Positions 24,883 through 33,616 of a stretch of DNA of 64,000 nucleotides are shown in pieces (the first letter of the stretch is position 1; every line of letters starts with the position of its first letter). Origin of the DNA: Pandoraea vervacti (lineage in GTDB: Bacteria; Pseudomonadota; Gammaproteobacteria; Burkholderiales; Burkholderiaceae); contig NZ_CP010897.2 of NCBI RefSeq assembly GCF_000934605.2, positions 434,001 to 498,000 of the forward strand, written 5' to 3'. Under the pieces are notes generated by a model. It had not been told where the DNA came from, made no database searches, and saw nothing but the letters and a program-made list of their open reading frames with translations. The translations under genes and the position numbers were made by a program.

Positions 24883-25806
24883 TTATCGGACGCTTCCCAA
24901 CTCATCGACGGTAGGCGACATCGTTTCACGCGCTTTGCGAATCGGCAGATGCCAGTTTTCGCCGAGCGCCACGCCTGCCAGAATCAACGCGCCGCCCACG
25001 AGGTGGTAGAACGCGAGATGTTCACCCAGGCCGAAGGCGGCGATCAGCGCCGTGAAGATCGGCACAAGATTGATGACGACAGTCGCGCGTCGCGGGCCGA
25101 TGCGCGCTACGCCGACCATCCAGATAAACGGCGCAATCACGGACACCGGAATGGCGGCAAAGGCGAGTGCCGGCAGGTTGTCCATCGAGACGCCGGCCTT
25201 TTCCGAAAACAGGTAGAACGGCAGCAGCGCGATGACCGCGAACATGACCTGTGCGTAAAGCGATGGCAGCGGCGCGAGCGGCAAGCGCCACTTGCGCAGC
25301 AGCACGCAGTAGATGGCGTAGGCGAGCATGGCGATGACCATCATCGCGTCGCCCACCCCGATGCCCTGATCTGCGAGATGCAGCAGCGAACCGTGGCCCA
25401 CCACGAGCAACACGCCACCGATGGACAGCAGGCCGCCGACGAGCGCGCCGGCACTCAGGGCATCGCCGAGAAGCATGACGGCCAGCCCCAGCGTGGTGAG
25501 CGGCAGCAGCGCCAGAATGATGCCCATGTTCGTCGCGCTGGTGTAGTGCGCCGCCGAGTACGCGATGCCTTGATACAGCGCCATGCCGAGCACGCCGAGC
25601 GTGGCGTATTGCGCCATATGCGGTGCAAATGCCTGGCGCTCGCGCCACAGTCGCGGCAGCGCCAGTGGCGTGAGGATCAGCCCCGCCGCGAACCAGCGCA
25701 GGAAGGCGATTTCGGCAGGAAAGATGTGACCGACAGCAAGCTTGTTGACGATCACGTTGGCCGACCAGATGAGCACAGCGGTCAGCGGCAGAATGAAATT
25801 GGCCAT
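24883..25806 (-). CDS. DMT/EamA-family transporter
   Basis: A 307-residue inner-membrane protein with ten hydrophobic segments in two EamA repeats. The first begins MANFILPLTAVLIWSANVIV and contains FLRWFAAGLILTPLAL and the loop SAAHYTSATNMGIILALLPL; the second has AIYCVLLRKWRLPL, FAAIPVSVIAPFIWMVGVAR and the terminal VGGALILAGVALGE. Members export amino acids, metabolites or drugs. The frame extends much further upstream, but only the part from 25806 is membrane-like. The ribosome site is weak. Confidence 0.88.
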   Translation of the reverse strand: MANFILPLTAVLIWSANVIVNKLAVGHIFPAEIAFLRWFAAGLILTPLALPRLWRERQAFAPHMAQYATLGVLGMALYQGIAYSAAHYTSATNMGIILALLPLTTLGLAVMLLGDALSAGALVGGLLSIGGVLLVVGHGSLLHLADQGIGVGDAMMVIAMLAYAIYCVLLRKWRLPLAPLPSLYAQVMFAVIALLPFYLFSEKAGVSMDNLPALAFAAIPVSVIAPFIWMVGVARIGPRRATVVINLVPIFTALIAAFGLGEHLAFYHLVGGALILAGVALGENWHLPIRKARETMSPTVDELGSVR

Positions 25807-26333
25807 GATGGGGAGCAGTGTGCCGGTCGGACGACCGGCCGGCTGAGAGGCGAACCAGAGCAAATGCTGGAGCCAATTGTCCGTCCGAACAGCACCTCTT
25901 GCATAACGAATTTCAGACAAAAGATGCGGAATTTCAGACGCGACGACGGCATGAGGCGGCCGGGCGCGAGTCGTTGAAATGCCTCGGGAGGGCGTTTGAC
26001 GTGCGCAATATGACAATGCACCGCAGGTCTCGCTTGCAGCGTGTACGGTGGGTATCTGTCTCGCCCCGTCCCCGGACGCACTGGATACGCGGCAGGCACG
26101 ACTTCGGCAGGCCGACCGGGCGGTTATGCCGTGCCAAGCTATGCCGCGCCAGGCGGGAAGGGCGTGACGGGATGGTCGTGCTCGACGCAAGCGCCTCGGC
26201 ATCGACGGGCACGCAGGTTCGTCAGGAGATGCCACGCGCGATTACGCATGACACAGGTCGGCCGACATCTCGGGAAGTGGATGGGGCAGGCGGCCTGGCA
26301 TCGGCCGACAACCCATTACGCTGGCCGGGAAGG
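25807..26333. other. 527-base gene-poor region
   Basis: No convincing gene or RNA is seen. Near the transporter start the 11-mer GAATTTCAGAC occurs twice, 21 bases apart (25908 and 25929), two helical turns, which could be a direct-repeat operator. Open frames here are GC-driven and lack domain features. Confidence 0.4.
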
Positions 26334-26579
26334 TCAGCGCACGCAAAGACGTGTGAGCGCACCGCGCAACGCGGCAGGCAAGGCGGCAGCGAAGTTGAAG
26401 GGACGCGCGAGTGTCGCCAATCCCTCGCCATTGAGCACGCGGGCGCCTTCCAGATGCGTGGCCAATACGCAGAAATCTTCACGGCGCATACCTACACGCT
26501 TGCAGGCGTGATCGAGTTGTTTGAGATCGCTCGGATGCAGCGAGATGGTGAGGGTGATGCGCTCTGGGTCGGTATTCAT
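26334..26579 (-). CDS. small ribbon-helix-helix-like protein (81 residues)
   Basis: From the ATG at 26579 the protein begins MNTDPERITLTISLHPSDLK: a short strand (RITLTISL) followed by two amphipathic helices (SDLKQLDHACKRVG, REDFCVLATHLEGARVL), the pattern of CopG/MetJ ribbon-helix-helix DNA-binding domains. The end (AALPAALRGALTRLCVR) is helical and basic. No toxin partner is adjacent. The frame continues upstream as poor-quality sequence, so the start is uncertain, and the ribosome site is weak. Confidence 0.45.
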   Translation of the reverse strand: MNTDPERITLTISLHPSDLKQLDHACKRVGMRREDFCVLATHLEGARVLNGEGLATLARPFNFAAALPAALRGALTRLCVR

Positions 26580-27297
26580 GTCTTTCGATTTTCTCGTTTT
26601 CAAAACTTCGGGCATGACGCGCAGACAGGCGCATGCCAGACGCCCCCGCAGGAACGAGGGCGAGCCGGATCCGACTACGCTGGATCGGCCGAAAGGGCGA
26701 ACATCGCGGATACCACGAAGGAACGACATCGCGGCGTTGACACGGCGATATCGATTCCGACGAAGCACGCAATGTGTGATCGTGGCGTCGGGTTGTCTTT
26801 TGCAACGCGTGGGCAATACGAGGCTGTGGGCGCGCAATCCGCCGCCTCGGTCCAGCATTGGCGGCGGTACGGCACTAACGCGTGAGAGCGATGCCTCGTA
26901 AAAAACAGGGAGGGATGACTCTCCATCCGGCCACGATAATGGCGCCGGAATACAGCATGAGTACTGCAAACTACGACTGCGGGTATTGCGAGAGATCACT
27001 ACAACGATTGTCACCGAACGTCGATGACGGGTGCTGCAAGCTACGGGTACTGCCGTGATGCGAGACCTTCCAACTTCAGGACTGCGGGTGATGCGTGTAC
27101 AGCGATGCAGACATCGACATTCCGAGGCTGCGACTTGCTGAACTGCCACTGCGGATCAAACAGAATTACGGAACTACACCAACCATAAACTTCCGAACTG
27201 CTACTGCTACTGCTACTGCTACTGCTACTGCTACTGCTACTGCTACTGCTACTGCTACTGCTACTCCGTCCAATACGCCCGTGCGGACATCGCTGCG
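26580..27297. other. 718-base gene-poor region with a hexanucleotide repeat
   Basis: No convincing gene. It contains the CTACTG repeat at 27197-27265 and many imperfect nearby copies of GCTACGGGTACTGC/GACTGCGGGTATTGC-like words (26970-27150). Frames across the repeat read as poly-Ser (minus) or alternating Thr-Ala (plus) and are not called. Confidence 0.45.
27197..27265 (+). repeat. hexanucleotide microsatellite (CTACTG), about 11.5 copies
   Basis: Ten perfect CTACTG units (27201-27260) are flanked by partial units. Because the unit is a multiple of three, copy-number change would alter length but not reading frame. The tract is uninterrupted, which suggests recent slippage. Confidence 0.9.
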
Positions 27298-27483
27298 CTA
27301 GGCGGCATCCTTGAACTGGATGCGAGCACATGGCGTCACGCGATGACGCCGGCGATATCGCAGCACGCGTTCAACGTGGGCCGCAGCGGCCGTGTGCATC
27401 GAACGTCGATGCAATTGCCTGACACGTGCTGCCGACACGGAAATCGCAAATGCCGCGATCAACAACCAACTCGTGAACACCAC
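27298..27483 (-). CDS. small membrane protein (61 residues), tentative
   Basis: It starts at a GTG (27483) with AGGGAG 7 bases upstream. The product begins VVFTSWLLIAAFAISVSA, one N-terminal membrane segment, then a basic tail rich in Arg and His (RVRQLHRRSMHTAAAAHVER). The good ribosome site and the hydrophobic head argue for a real gene. No family is recognised. It ends 33 bases from the hexanucleotide repeat. Confidence 0.42.
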   Translation of the reverse strand: MVFTSWLLIAAFAISVSAARVRQLHRRSMHTAAAAHVERVLRYRRRHRVTPCARIQFKDAA

Positions 27484-27680
27484 AACGTTTCTCCCTGATG
27501 TTTGCAGCGCCAGAACAAACCGGTGCGCATCGAATTCATAGGGAAATCAAAAAGCGTGGTAACCGCCGGTTGCGACTGCATGTCACTTCAATGGGGGTGA
27601 ATTCTAAATAGATTCCCGAATAGGGTAAACCCTTAAAATTGTAAAGAGTGTATTTTTTTAGACGAATAATCCCGAAACTC

Positions 27681-27694
27681 CAAACGATCGTTTG
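27681..27694. promoter_or_regulatory. 14-base palindrome, candidate operator
   Basis: CAAACGATCGTTTG is a perfect dyad sharing the AACGATCGTT core with the site at 16004-16017. It lies in an AT-rich stretch about 200 bases before the small membrane gene. No clear -10/-35 pair is attached. Confidence 0.4.
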
Positions 27695-27739
27695 AATGAC
27701 TGGGGTGATTGAGCGTTAGGGAGCGGTGATTGATTTCAC

Positions 27740-27784
27740 AAAAGAAACCGGCCCAAACCCGCATGGGTGAACGCGTTCGGGCCG
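27740..27784 (-). terminator. intrinsic terminator of the second porin gene
   Basis: On the minus strand CGGCCC pairs with GGGCCG around an inner imperfect stem, followed by GTTTCTTTT. It begins 22 bases after the porin stop. Confidence 0.6.
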
Positions 27785-27805
27785 AGAGAGGTCACGAGCT
27801 CGCGA

Positions 27806-29017
27806 TCAGAAGCTGTGCTTTAACCCCATACCCACCAGCAATTGGGTCCGCGCACCTGCATCGATGCCATACGATCCGACGGAAGCCGTCGCTTCCACCG
27901 CGCGTCCCTGATTCAGCGTTTTGCCTACGGCTTGCTGATAACCGCCAATGACGTAAGTGGACGTACGCTTGGACAACGCGTAAGTGACACCCGCGTTGAA
28001 CTGGTTGTAATGCGCACCGATCGTGCCGTCCGCGCGCATGCGGGTGTAGCTGTAACCCACGCCGGTGTTGATTGCCGGTGTGAGCGCATAGGTCGCAAAG
28101 GCGTTGATGGTGTCGAATTTTGCGGTACCGGAGAAGTTCGACAGGCCATCGCTCGCGTACTGCGCGTTCGAGAACGACACGCCCAGAATGGCCGGACCGA
28201 TCGCGTACTTGCCGCCAACGCGGGCAATGCGCACCTTGCTCGCCGTGCGGAATCCGGCGTTGATCGGCGAGTTGAACAGCGAGCCGGCGCTACTGGTCCA
28301 TTCGCGGTAAGGCCAGTCGCTGTTCACGCCAAAGCGTCCGCGATTGCTGCCACCATCGGCGAAGAAGTAGCCTGCGGCGAGGGCAACCGGCCCATTGCTG
28401 TAGGCGCCCGCGAGGCCATACGCGCGGCCCGCGCCTACCTTCCCCGCGACGTTGCCCGTCGCATACATTCCCTCGAATTGCAGACCGCCGAAGTTCGGCG
28501 TGGCGTACCGAATCGAGTTGTTGATGCGTGCCCCGTTGTCGTAGTTGTCGACATCGCCCGGCGTGGCGAAGAAGCCGCCGAAGTAACCGTCGGCGGTCAG
28601 ACCCTGCACGAGATTGACGACAGGATCGTACTGACGGCCGATCGTCACTTCGCCCCATTCGGCACTTTTGAGGCCGACGATGGCCTTCCGGCCGAACGCG
28701 AGTCCGCCGTTGCCCATGCTGCCGTTGACAGCGTTGAACCCGCTTTCGATCTGGAACAGGGCGGAAAGGCCGCGACCGAGCGGCTCGGTGCCACGCAGGC
28801 CCCAGCGGCTACCGCCGATGATGTTGCTTGTGATGCCCGAGAACGACTCGGGGCCATTGGGTTGCGCGGTGTGATTCGCGTGCACGAAGCCGGAGTCGAT
28901 GGTGCCGTAGAGGGTGACGTTGCTGGCGCTGACGCTCGCGGGCAGCGCGAACAACGAAAGCGTGGCGGCGAGCGCGAGGGCGCGCACGCCGGTGGTCGAG
29001 TGTGGACGTTGGGTCAT
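27806..29017 (-). CDS. Burkholderia-type trimeric porin (second copy)
   Basis: A 403-residue general porin of the same family as that at 8-9 kb. It has a signal peptide (MTQRPHSTTGVRALALAATL, cleavage after VSA), first strand SNVTLYGTIDSGFVH, the constriction-loop region NLVQGLTADGYFGGFF, many amphipathic strands, and a C-terminal Phe (GMGLKHSF). It is about 57 residues longer than the first copy, mainly in external loops. Selectivity is unknown. A terminator follows. Confidence 0.94.
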   Translation of the reverse strand: MTQRPHSTTGVRALALAATLSLFALPASVSASNVTLYGTIDSGFVHANHTAQPNGPESFSGITSNIIGGSRWGLRGTEPLGRGLSALFQIESGFNAVNGSMGNGGLAFGRKAIVGLKSAEWGEVTIGRQYDPVVNLVQGLTADGYFGGFFATPGDVDNYDNGARINNSIRYATPNFGGLQFEGMYATGNVAGKVGAGRAYGLAGAYSNGPVALAAGYFFADGGSNRGRFGVNSDWPYREWTSSAGSLFNSPINAGFRTASKVRIARVGGKYAIGPAILGVSFSNAQYASDGLSNFSGTAKFDTINAFATYALTPAINTGVGYSYTRMRADGTIGAHYNQFNAGVTYALSKRTSTYVIGGYQQAVGKTLNQGRAVEATASVGSYGIDAGARTQLLVGMGLKHSF

Positions 29018-29245
29018 GGTGTCGGGCGCTCTTGGCGCGCAGGGTTGAAATCGACACCGAGAATATTTCTGAACCCCTATTCGGATTCCTTATGAAAATT
29101 CCGAAACCGCGCAAAGCCCCATGGCAGCGACCATCGTTCTGTGTCGCCGCCAATTTTTCTAGGAACCCTCCTTAGGAAACTCGCCAGGACTCCGCGATAA
29201 GCGGCCTTGCGAAGGGTTCCGCCACACCTGTAGCGCGCGATAGCC

Positions 29246-30136
29246 TCAGGTCTCGTCCGTTGCCAGACCCGCGCGCCGCAACGCCACCCGCGACAGCGCG
29301 GCCCAGTCGCGTTGTCCTTCGCCGTGTGCGAGGCTGTCGAGATGATTGTCGCGCAGCACGCTCGCGAAGGGCATCGGCACGTTGGCGGCTTCTCCTGCGA
29401 GCAGGGCGAGACGCACGTCCTTTGCGCCCAGCGAGAGTTTGAACCCCGCCGGTTCGAACACCTGCTTCGAAATCGACGCGCCGTATCCGGTGTACGCCGG
29501 CGTGTTGAATATCGTCGTCGTGATCATGTCGAGGAAATCGCTCCCCGCCACGCCGTGTCCCTGTGCGAGCGCGGCCGCTTCGCTCATCGACTCGATGGCG
29601 CTGGCGATCATGAAGTTCGAGGCGAGCTTCACCACGTTCGCGTTCTCGGGGGCATCGCCAAAACGCCATGTGCGCTGACCGAGTACGTCGAACAGCGGCG
29701 CAAGCGCATCGAGCGTGTTCGGCTGACCGGCTGCCAGAATGTTGAGCTTGCCGGCTTGCGCAACATTCACGCGGCCGAGCACGGGGGCTGCCACGTAGCG
29801 CAGATCGAGCGCCTCGCAATGCGCGCGCATTTCACGGGCAAATGCCAGCGAGACGGTCGCCATGTTCACGACGATCGCTCCCGGCGTGAGCGCGGCGAGC
29901 GCGCCGCCGTCGACGAGCACGTCGCGCGAGGCGTCATCGTCGGCGAGCATGGCGATAAGGACGTCGACACCGAGGGCGGCCTGAGCGGGGCTGGATGCGG
30001 CGAATGCGCCGTGCGCCGCCAGCGTGTCGACGGGCTCGGCCGAGCGGTTCCACACACGCAGCGCGAAGCCGGCGTCGAGTAGATTGCGTGCCATGGGGGC
30101 ACCCATCGTGCCGAGTCCGAGAAATCCGATATTCAT
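29246..30136 (-). CDS. NAD(P)-dependent beta-hydroxyacid dehydrogenase (3-hydroxyisobutyrate dehydrogenase family)
   Basis: A 296-residue enzyme starting MNIGFLGLGTMGAPMARNLL, where GLGTMG is the dinucleotide-binding loop; AGGAGA lies 5 bases upstream. The substrate-binding segment DLRYVAAPVLGRVNVAQAGKL and the catalytic Lys region ENANVVKLASNFMIAS match the GLYR1/HIBADH family. Substrates in the family include 3-hydroxyisobutyrate, tartronate semialdehyde and succinic semialdehyde, and sequence alone does not choose. It is divergent from an AraC-type regulator, a common arrangement for local control. Confidence 0.9.
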   Translation of the reverse strand: MNIGFLGLGTMGAPMARNLLDAGFALRVWNRSAEPVDTLAAHGAFAASSPAQAALGVDVLIAMLADDDASRDVLVDGGALAALTPGAIVVNMATVSLAFAREMRAHCEALDLRYVAAPVLGRVNVAQAGKLNILAAGQPNTLDALAPLFDVLGQRTWRFGDAPENANVVKLASNFMIASAIESMSEAAALAQGHGVAGSDFLDMITTTIFNTPAYTGYGASISKQVFEPAGFKLSLGAKDVRLALLAGEAANVPMPFASVLRDNHLDSLAHGEGQRDWAALSRVALRRAGLATDET

Positions 30137-30465
30137 TACCTTCTCCTGATGCCTGGGGTGAGGTTGACGCGCGGGCGACGGCGCCCGCAGCGCCGGGCCC
30201 ACGTGTCCATCGACACACCCTGCGGGGCGCGGGGCGCCGGCACCCATCGAAAGCATGACACCGGACGCGGGTTTTCGCAGGGCAGACGGGCGTACCGGTA
30301 AGATGTTCGCCATTGTCGGGTTTGTGCGCGTGCGTGTTGCACACCCATGGCGTTCACCTTGGCGTTCACCTTGGCGTTCATTTAGGCAGGTTCCGGCGTC
30401 GTCGAACCCTCGGCCCCTGTCTGCCACCGTGTGCGGCCCGACCCACCGACTGTCCCCAGCCACCA
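30137..30465. other. 329-base divergent intergenic region
   Basis: It separates the minus-strand dehydrogenase from the plus-strand AraC-type regulator and should hold both promoters. It contains a 12-base tandem repeat at 30348-30383. An in-frame extension of the regulator runs through the repeat but shows no conserved character. Confidence 0.5.
30348..30383 (+). repeat. 12-base tandem repeat, three copies
   Basis: ATGGCGTTCACC, TTGGCGTTCACC and TTGGCGTTCATT follow each other directly, about 85-120 bases before the AraC-type start. Direct repeats upstream of AraC-family genes are often regulator half-sites, but here the spacing is 12, so simple slippage is also possible. Confidence 0.7.
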
Positions 30466-31269
30466 ATGACCGTTCGTTACCACTGGCCGACCTTCCAGAC
30501 GCTGCCGTATCCGGTCTACTTCCGCAACGACGAGTTCGACGCGCAGACCGCATGGGTACCGCATCGCCACGACTGGGGAACGTTCAGCTACGTGGCCCGT
30601 GGCGTGATGCAGATGGAGATCGAAGGCGCGCGGTTCCTGTCGCCGCCACAGTACGCCGTTTGGGTGCCGCCGAAGGCCACGCACGCGAGCTTCAACGCCG
30701 AAGCCATCGTCTACCGGTCCGTGTACATCGACGCTTCGCTTGCCACCGCGCTACCGGCGCAGGCGGCGACGTTGCGCATCAGCGGGCTGTTGCGCGCGAT
30801 GCTGAACGACTTCGCCGAGCGCGGTGTGGCGTGTCCGCAGACCGAGGCGGACAAGCGGCTTGCGCACGTACTGGTCGATCAGATTGCGCTCGCCCCCGCC
30901 GAACCGCGTTTCCTGCCGCAGGCGAGATCGCCTTCGCTGGTCCGTGTGCTCGATGCATTACAGAGCGAGCCGGGGGACAACCGGACCGTGGACGAATGGG
31001 CGAAGACCGTCTCCATGACGGAGCGCACGTTGGCGCGTCACTGTCTGATGGAGCTGGGGATGACGTTGGGGCAATGGCGCCAGCGCATGCGCTTCTTGCG
31101 CGCCATCGAGGCATTGGAGGCGGGGCGCACGGTGAAGTCGATCGCGTTCGATCTGGGTTACGCCACGCCTTCGACCTTCATCGAGATGTTCACGCGCCAG
31201 TCGGGACTGACGCCGGAGCAGTTCCGGCGTCAGGTGATTTTCAGTACGATGGCGCGCGACGCGACGTGA
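30466..31269 (+). CDS. AraC-family transcriptional regulator
   Basis: A 267-residue regulator. The N-terminal cupin-type sensor (about 12-95) has WVPHRHDWGTFSYVARGVMQ and PPQYAVWVPPKATHASFN. The C-terminal double HTH (about 165-260) has DEWAKTVSMTERTLARHCLM and the second helix region IAFDLGYATPSTFIEMFTRQSGLTPEQFRR, the AraC signature. The start MTVRYHWPTFQTLPYPVYF at 30466 fits the family; upstream in-frame ATGs lie in repeats. It may control the divergent dehydrogenase. Confidence 0.9.
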   Translation: MTVRYHWPTFQTLPYPVYFRNDEFDAQTAWVPHRHDWGTFSYVARGVMQMEIEGARFLSPPQYAVWVPPKATHASFNAEAIVYRSVYIDASLATALPAQAATLRISGLLRAMLNDFAERGVACPQTEADKRLAHVLVDQIALAPAEPRFLPQARSPSLVRVLDALQSEPGDNRTVDEWAKTVSMTERTLARHCLMELGMTLGQWRQRMRFLRAIEALEAGRTVKSIAFDLGYATPSTFIEMFTRQSGLTPEQFRRQVIFSTMARDAT

Positions 31270-31282
31270 AGGTTTCGCTCCA

Positions 31283-31357
31283 ACACCGCACACACACCGC
31301 ACACACACCGCACGAACACCGCACGAACACCGCACGAACACCGCACACACACCGCCC
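31283..31357 (+). repeat. 11-base minisatellite, about 6.8 copies
   Basis: Units ACACACCGCAC and GAACACCGCAC alternate in blocks (two, three, then one). The array fills the gap between the convergent AraC-type and carboxylase genes. No coding role is visible. Confidence 0.85.
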
Positions 31358-31379
31358 GCATCTGCGCCCGGTATCGACG

Positions 31380-33401
31380 TTACCGCTTGAACGCGAGCAA
31401 CTGCGCGCCTTCGGGCACCTGATCGCCGACCGCGTAAAGCACTTCCTCGATCTCGCCGTCTGCCGGTGCGCTGATGGTGTGCTCCATCTTCATCGCCTCC
31501 ATCACCAGCAGCGGCGCGCCTTTCTCGACCTTCGTGCCCGCGGCGGCAAGCACGGCAATGACCTTGCCCGGCATGGGGGCCGTCAGACGGCCCTCACCGC
31601 CTTCGTGCGCACCGGCCTGCGCCAGCGGGTCATGCCAGCGCAGCGTCCACGACAGCCCGTCGGCGAAGACATGGGCCGTCTCATGCTCGAAGTCGACGTG
31701 CCCCTGCACGCGGCGCTCGCCAAGCGTCACGCGGTACACGCCGGCCTCGTGCACATAGCGGTACGGGTAGGTCTGCCCGCCGATGGCGAGTGTGCTGGCC
31801 TGCGCGCCGCTCGTGAGCACGGCATCCAGGCGTGTCTCGCCGTGATCGAACGACAGCGTACGCTGATAGTCGCAGTTCAGACGCCAGCCCGTCGCAAGCT
31901 GCCAGGGCGAATGACGGTCGATGCTGTCCTGATATTTGCGCAAGCCGACGACCGTCTCGCGAGCGAGCTGGGCAGCCACGGCAAGCGCCAGCGTCGTGGC
32001 GGGCACAGGCGCAGCCGCCGGAAACAGCGTGTCGCGATGGCGCTCGATGAGACCCGTGTCGAGGTCGGCGCCGGCGAAGGGCTCGCTCGCCACGAGGCGT
32101 CCGAGGAACGCAATGTTCGTCTGTACGCCCACCACACGGTATTGACCCAGCGCGCGGCGCATGCGCGCGAGCGCCTCGTCGCGATCCTGCCCCCACACGA
32201 TCAGCTTGGCGATCATCGGGTCGTAGAACGGGGAGATGGTGTCGCCTTCGCGCACGCCCGAATCGATACGCACGGCCGCGGGCGACGTCGCGCTGCCGAT
32301 ATCGAACTGCACCGCCGCCGGCGCACGCAACGTCGAGAGCCTGCCGGTCGACGGCAGGAAGTTGTTGTCCGGGTTCTCGGCGTAAATGCGCGCTTCGAGC
32401 GAATGCCCGTGAATGCGCAACTCCTCCTGCTTGCGCGGCAGCACTTCACCGGCGGCCACGCGCAATTGCCATTCGACCAGATCGAGACCGGTGATCATCT
32501 CCGTGACCGGATGCTCGACCTGCAGGCGCGTATTCATCTCCATGAAGTAGAACGAGCCGTCCTGGTTGGCGATGAACTCGACCGTACCTGCGCCCACGTA
32601 ACCCACGGCGCGCGCGGCATTGCATGCGGCCTCGCCCATCGCCCGGCGGCGCTCATGCGTCATGCCCGGCGCCGGGGCCTCTTCCAGCACCTTTTGATGG
32701 CGCCGCTGCACCGAGCAATCGCGCTCGAACAGGTAGACGCAGTTGCCGTGCGTGTCGGCGAACACCTGAATTTCGATGTGACGCGGACGCGTCAGATACT
32801 TCTCCACCAGCACCCGTTCGTCACCGAAGCTGCTGGCGGCTTCGCGCTGGCACGAGGCGAGCGCGGCGCGGAACGCTTCGCTGCTCTCGACCACGCGCAT
32901 GCCCTTGCCGCCACCGCCTGCGCTGGCCTTGAGCAGCACCGGATAGCCGATCTCGTCGGCGCGTGCATGCAAAAACGCCGCGTCCTGGTTGTCGCCGTGA
33001 TAGCCCGGCACCAGCGGCACCGCTGCGCCTTCCATCAGTGTCTTGGCCGCGCTCTTGCTGCCCATGGCACGGATGGCGCCGACCGGCGGGCCGATGAAGA
33101 CGATGCCGGCGTCGTGGCATGCGGCGGCGAACGCTTCGTTCTCGGACAGGAAGCCGTAGCCCGGATGGATGGCCTGAGCGCCGGTGGCCTTGGCCGCATC
33201 GATAATGGCGTCGATGCGCAGATAGCTCTCGCGTGCGGCGGCGCCCCCCACATGCACGGCTTCGTCGCACACGGCAACGTGCTTGGCCTGTGCGTCGGCA
33301 TCGGAGTAGACGGCGACCGTGCGAATGCCCAGACGGGCGGCCGTCGCTGCCACACGGCAGGCGATTTCGCCGCGGTTGGCGATGAGGATCTTGTCGAACA
33401 T
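31380..33401 (-). CDS. liuD: methylcrotonyl-CoA carboxylase, biotin-containing alpha subunit
   Basis: A 673-residue biotin carboxylase/biotin carrier protein for leucine catabolism. It starts MFDKILIANRGEIACRVAAT; the ATP-grasp region has KASAGGGGKGMRVVESSEAF, QVFADTHGNCVYLFERDCSVQRRHQK and FMEMNTRLQVEHPVTEMITG. The C-terminal carrier has AMKMEH with the biotinyl Lys at about residue 638. The partner beta subunit is 6 kb upstream at 39333-40940. The biotin operon bioA-F-D-B lies directly upstream on the same strand (gap of 215 bases). Acyl-CoA specificity is inferred from the liu context. Confidence 0.93.
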   Translation of the reverse strand: MFDKILIANRGEIACRVAATAARLGIRTVAVYSDADAQAKHVAVCDEAVHVGGAAARESYLRIDAIIDAAKATGAQAIHPGYGFLSENEAFAAACHDAGIVFIGPPVGAIRAMGSKSAAKTLMEGAAVPLVPGYHGDNQDAAFLHARADEIGYPVLLKASAGGGGKGMRVVESSEAFRAALASCQREAASSFGDERVLVEKYLTRPRHIEIQVFADTHGNCVYLFERDCSVQRRHQKVLEEAPAPGMTHERRRAMGEAACNAARAVGYVGAGTVEFIANQDGSFYFMEMNTRLQVEHPVTEMITGLDLVEWQLRVAAGEVLPRKQEELRIHGHSLEARIYAENPDNNFLPSTGRLSTLRAPAAVQFDIGSATSPAAVRIDSGVREGDTISPFYDPMIAKLIVWGQDRDEALARMRRALGQYRVVGVQTNIAFLGRLVASEPFAGADLDTGLIERHRDTLFPAAAPVPATTLALAVAAQLARETVVGLRKYQDSIDRHSPWQLATGWRLNCDYQRTLSFDHGETRLDAVLTSGAQASTLAIGGQTYPYRYVHEAGVYRVTLGERRVQGHVDFEHETAHVFADGLSWTLRWHDPLAQAGAHEGGEGRLTAPMPGKVIAVLAAAGTKVEKGAPLLVMEAMKMEHTISAPADGEIEEVLYAVGDQVPEGAQLLAFKR

Positions 33402-33616
33402 GTTGCCTCCGGAAAATGATCGATTTGGGCGGCGCTTGTGCGCGGGAAATGTCGCTTGTGACGCCATTCCCTCACACTTGCCCCATTCTCTTTGCAATTC
33501 AGCGATGCCGCCACGGCGAATCGTCTCGTGCGATTTTCCCGCTGCGGCGGCCCTTCATACCTTCAAGCCTTCAATCCTTCACTCGTTCAGCGCCAGCGCG
33601 CTCGCCTCGCGCTCAC

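Larger units (their letters stand above)
27484..27805. other. 322-base AT-richer intergenic region
   Basis: The stretch 27540-27740 is clearly richer in A/T than the rest of the window. It holds a perfect 14-base palindrome (27681-27694) and, at its right end, the terminator of the second porin gene. No gene is seen. Confidence 0.55.

Noticed and set aside
26334..26579. RHH-like gene considered as the antitoxin of a toxin-antitoxin pair
   Set aside because: No small toxin-like gene lies next to it on either strand, so no pair is claimed.
27041..27331. Minus-strand frame with a long Ser run (and plus-strand Thr-Ala frame)
   Set aside because: The run is produced by the CTACTG microsatellite; flanking codons show no protein-like pattern.
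31283..31357. Tandem array considered as CRISPR
   Set aside because: Units are contiguous 11-mers with no unique spacers, and no cas genes are present.
30255..33419. Open plus-strand frame of 1054 codons
   Set aside because: It lies opposite the carboxylase alpha gene and across the AraC-type gene. It is His/Arg/Gly-rich noise typical of antisense frames in GC-rich DNA and has no domain features.
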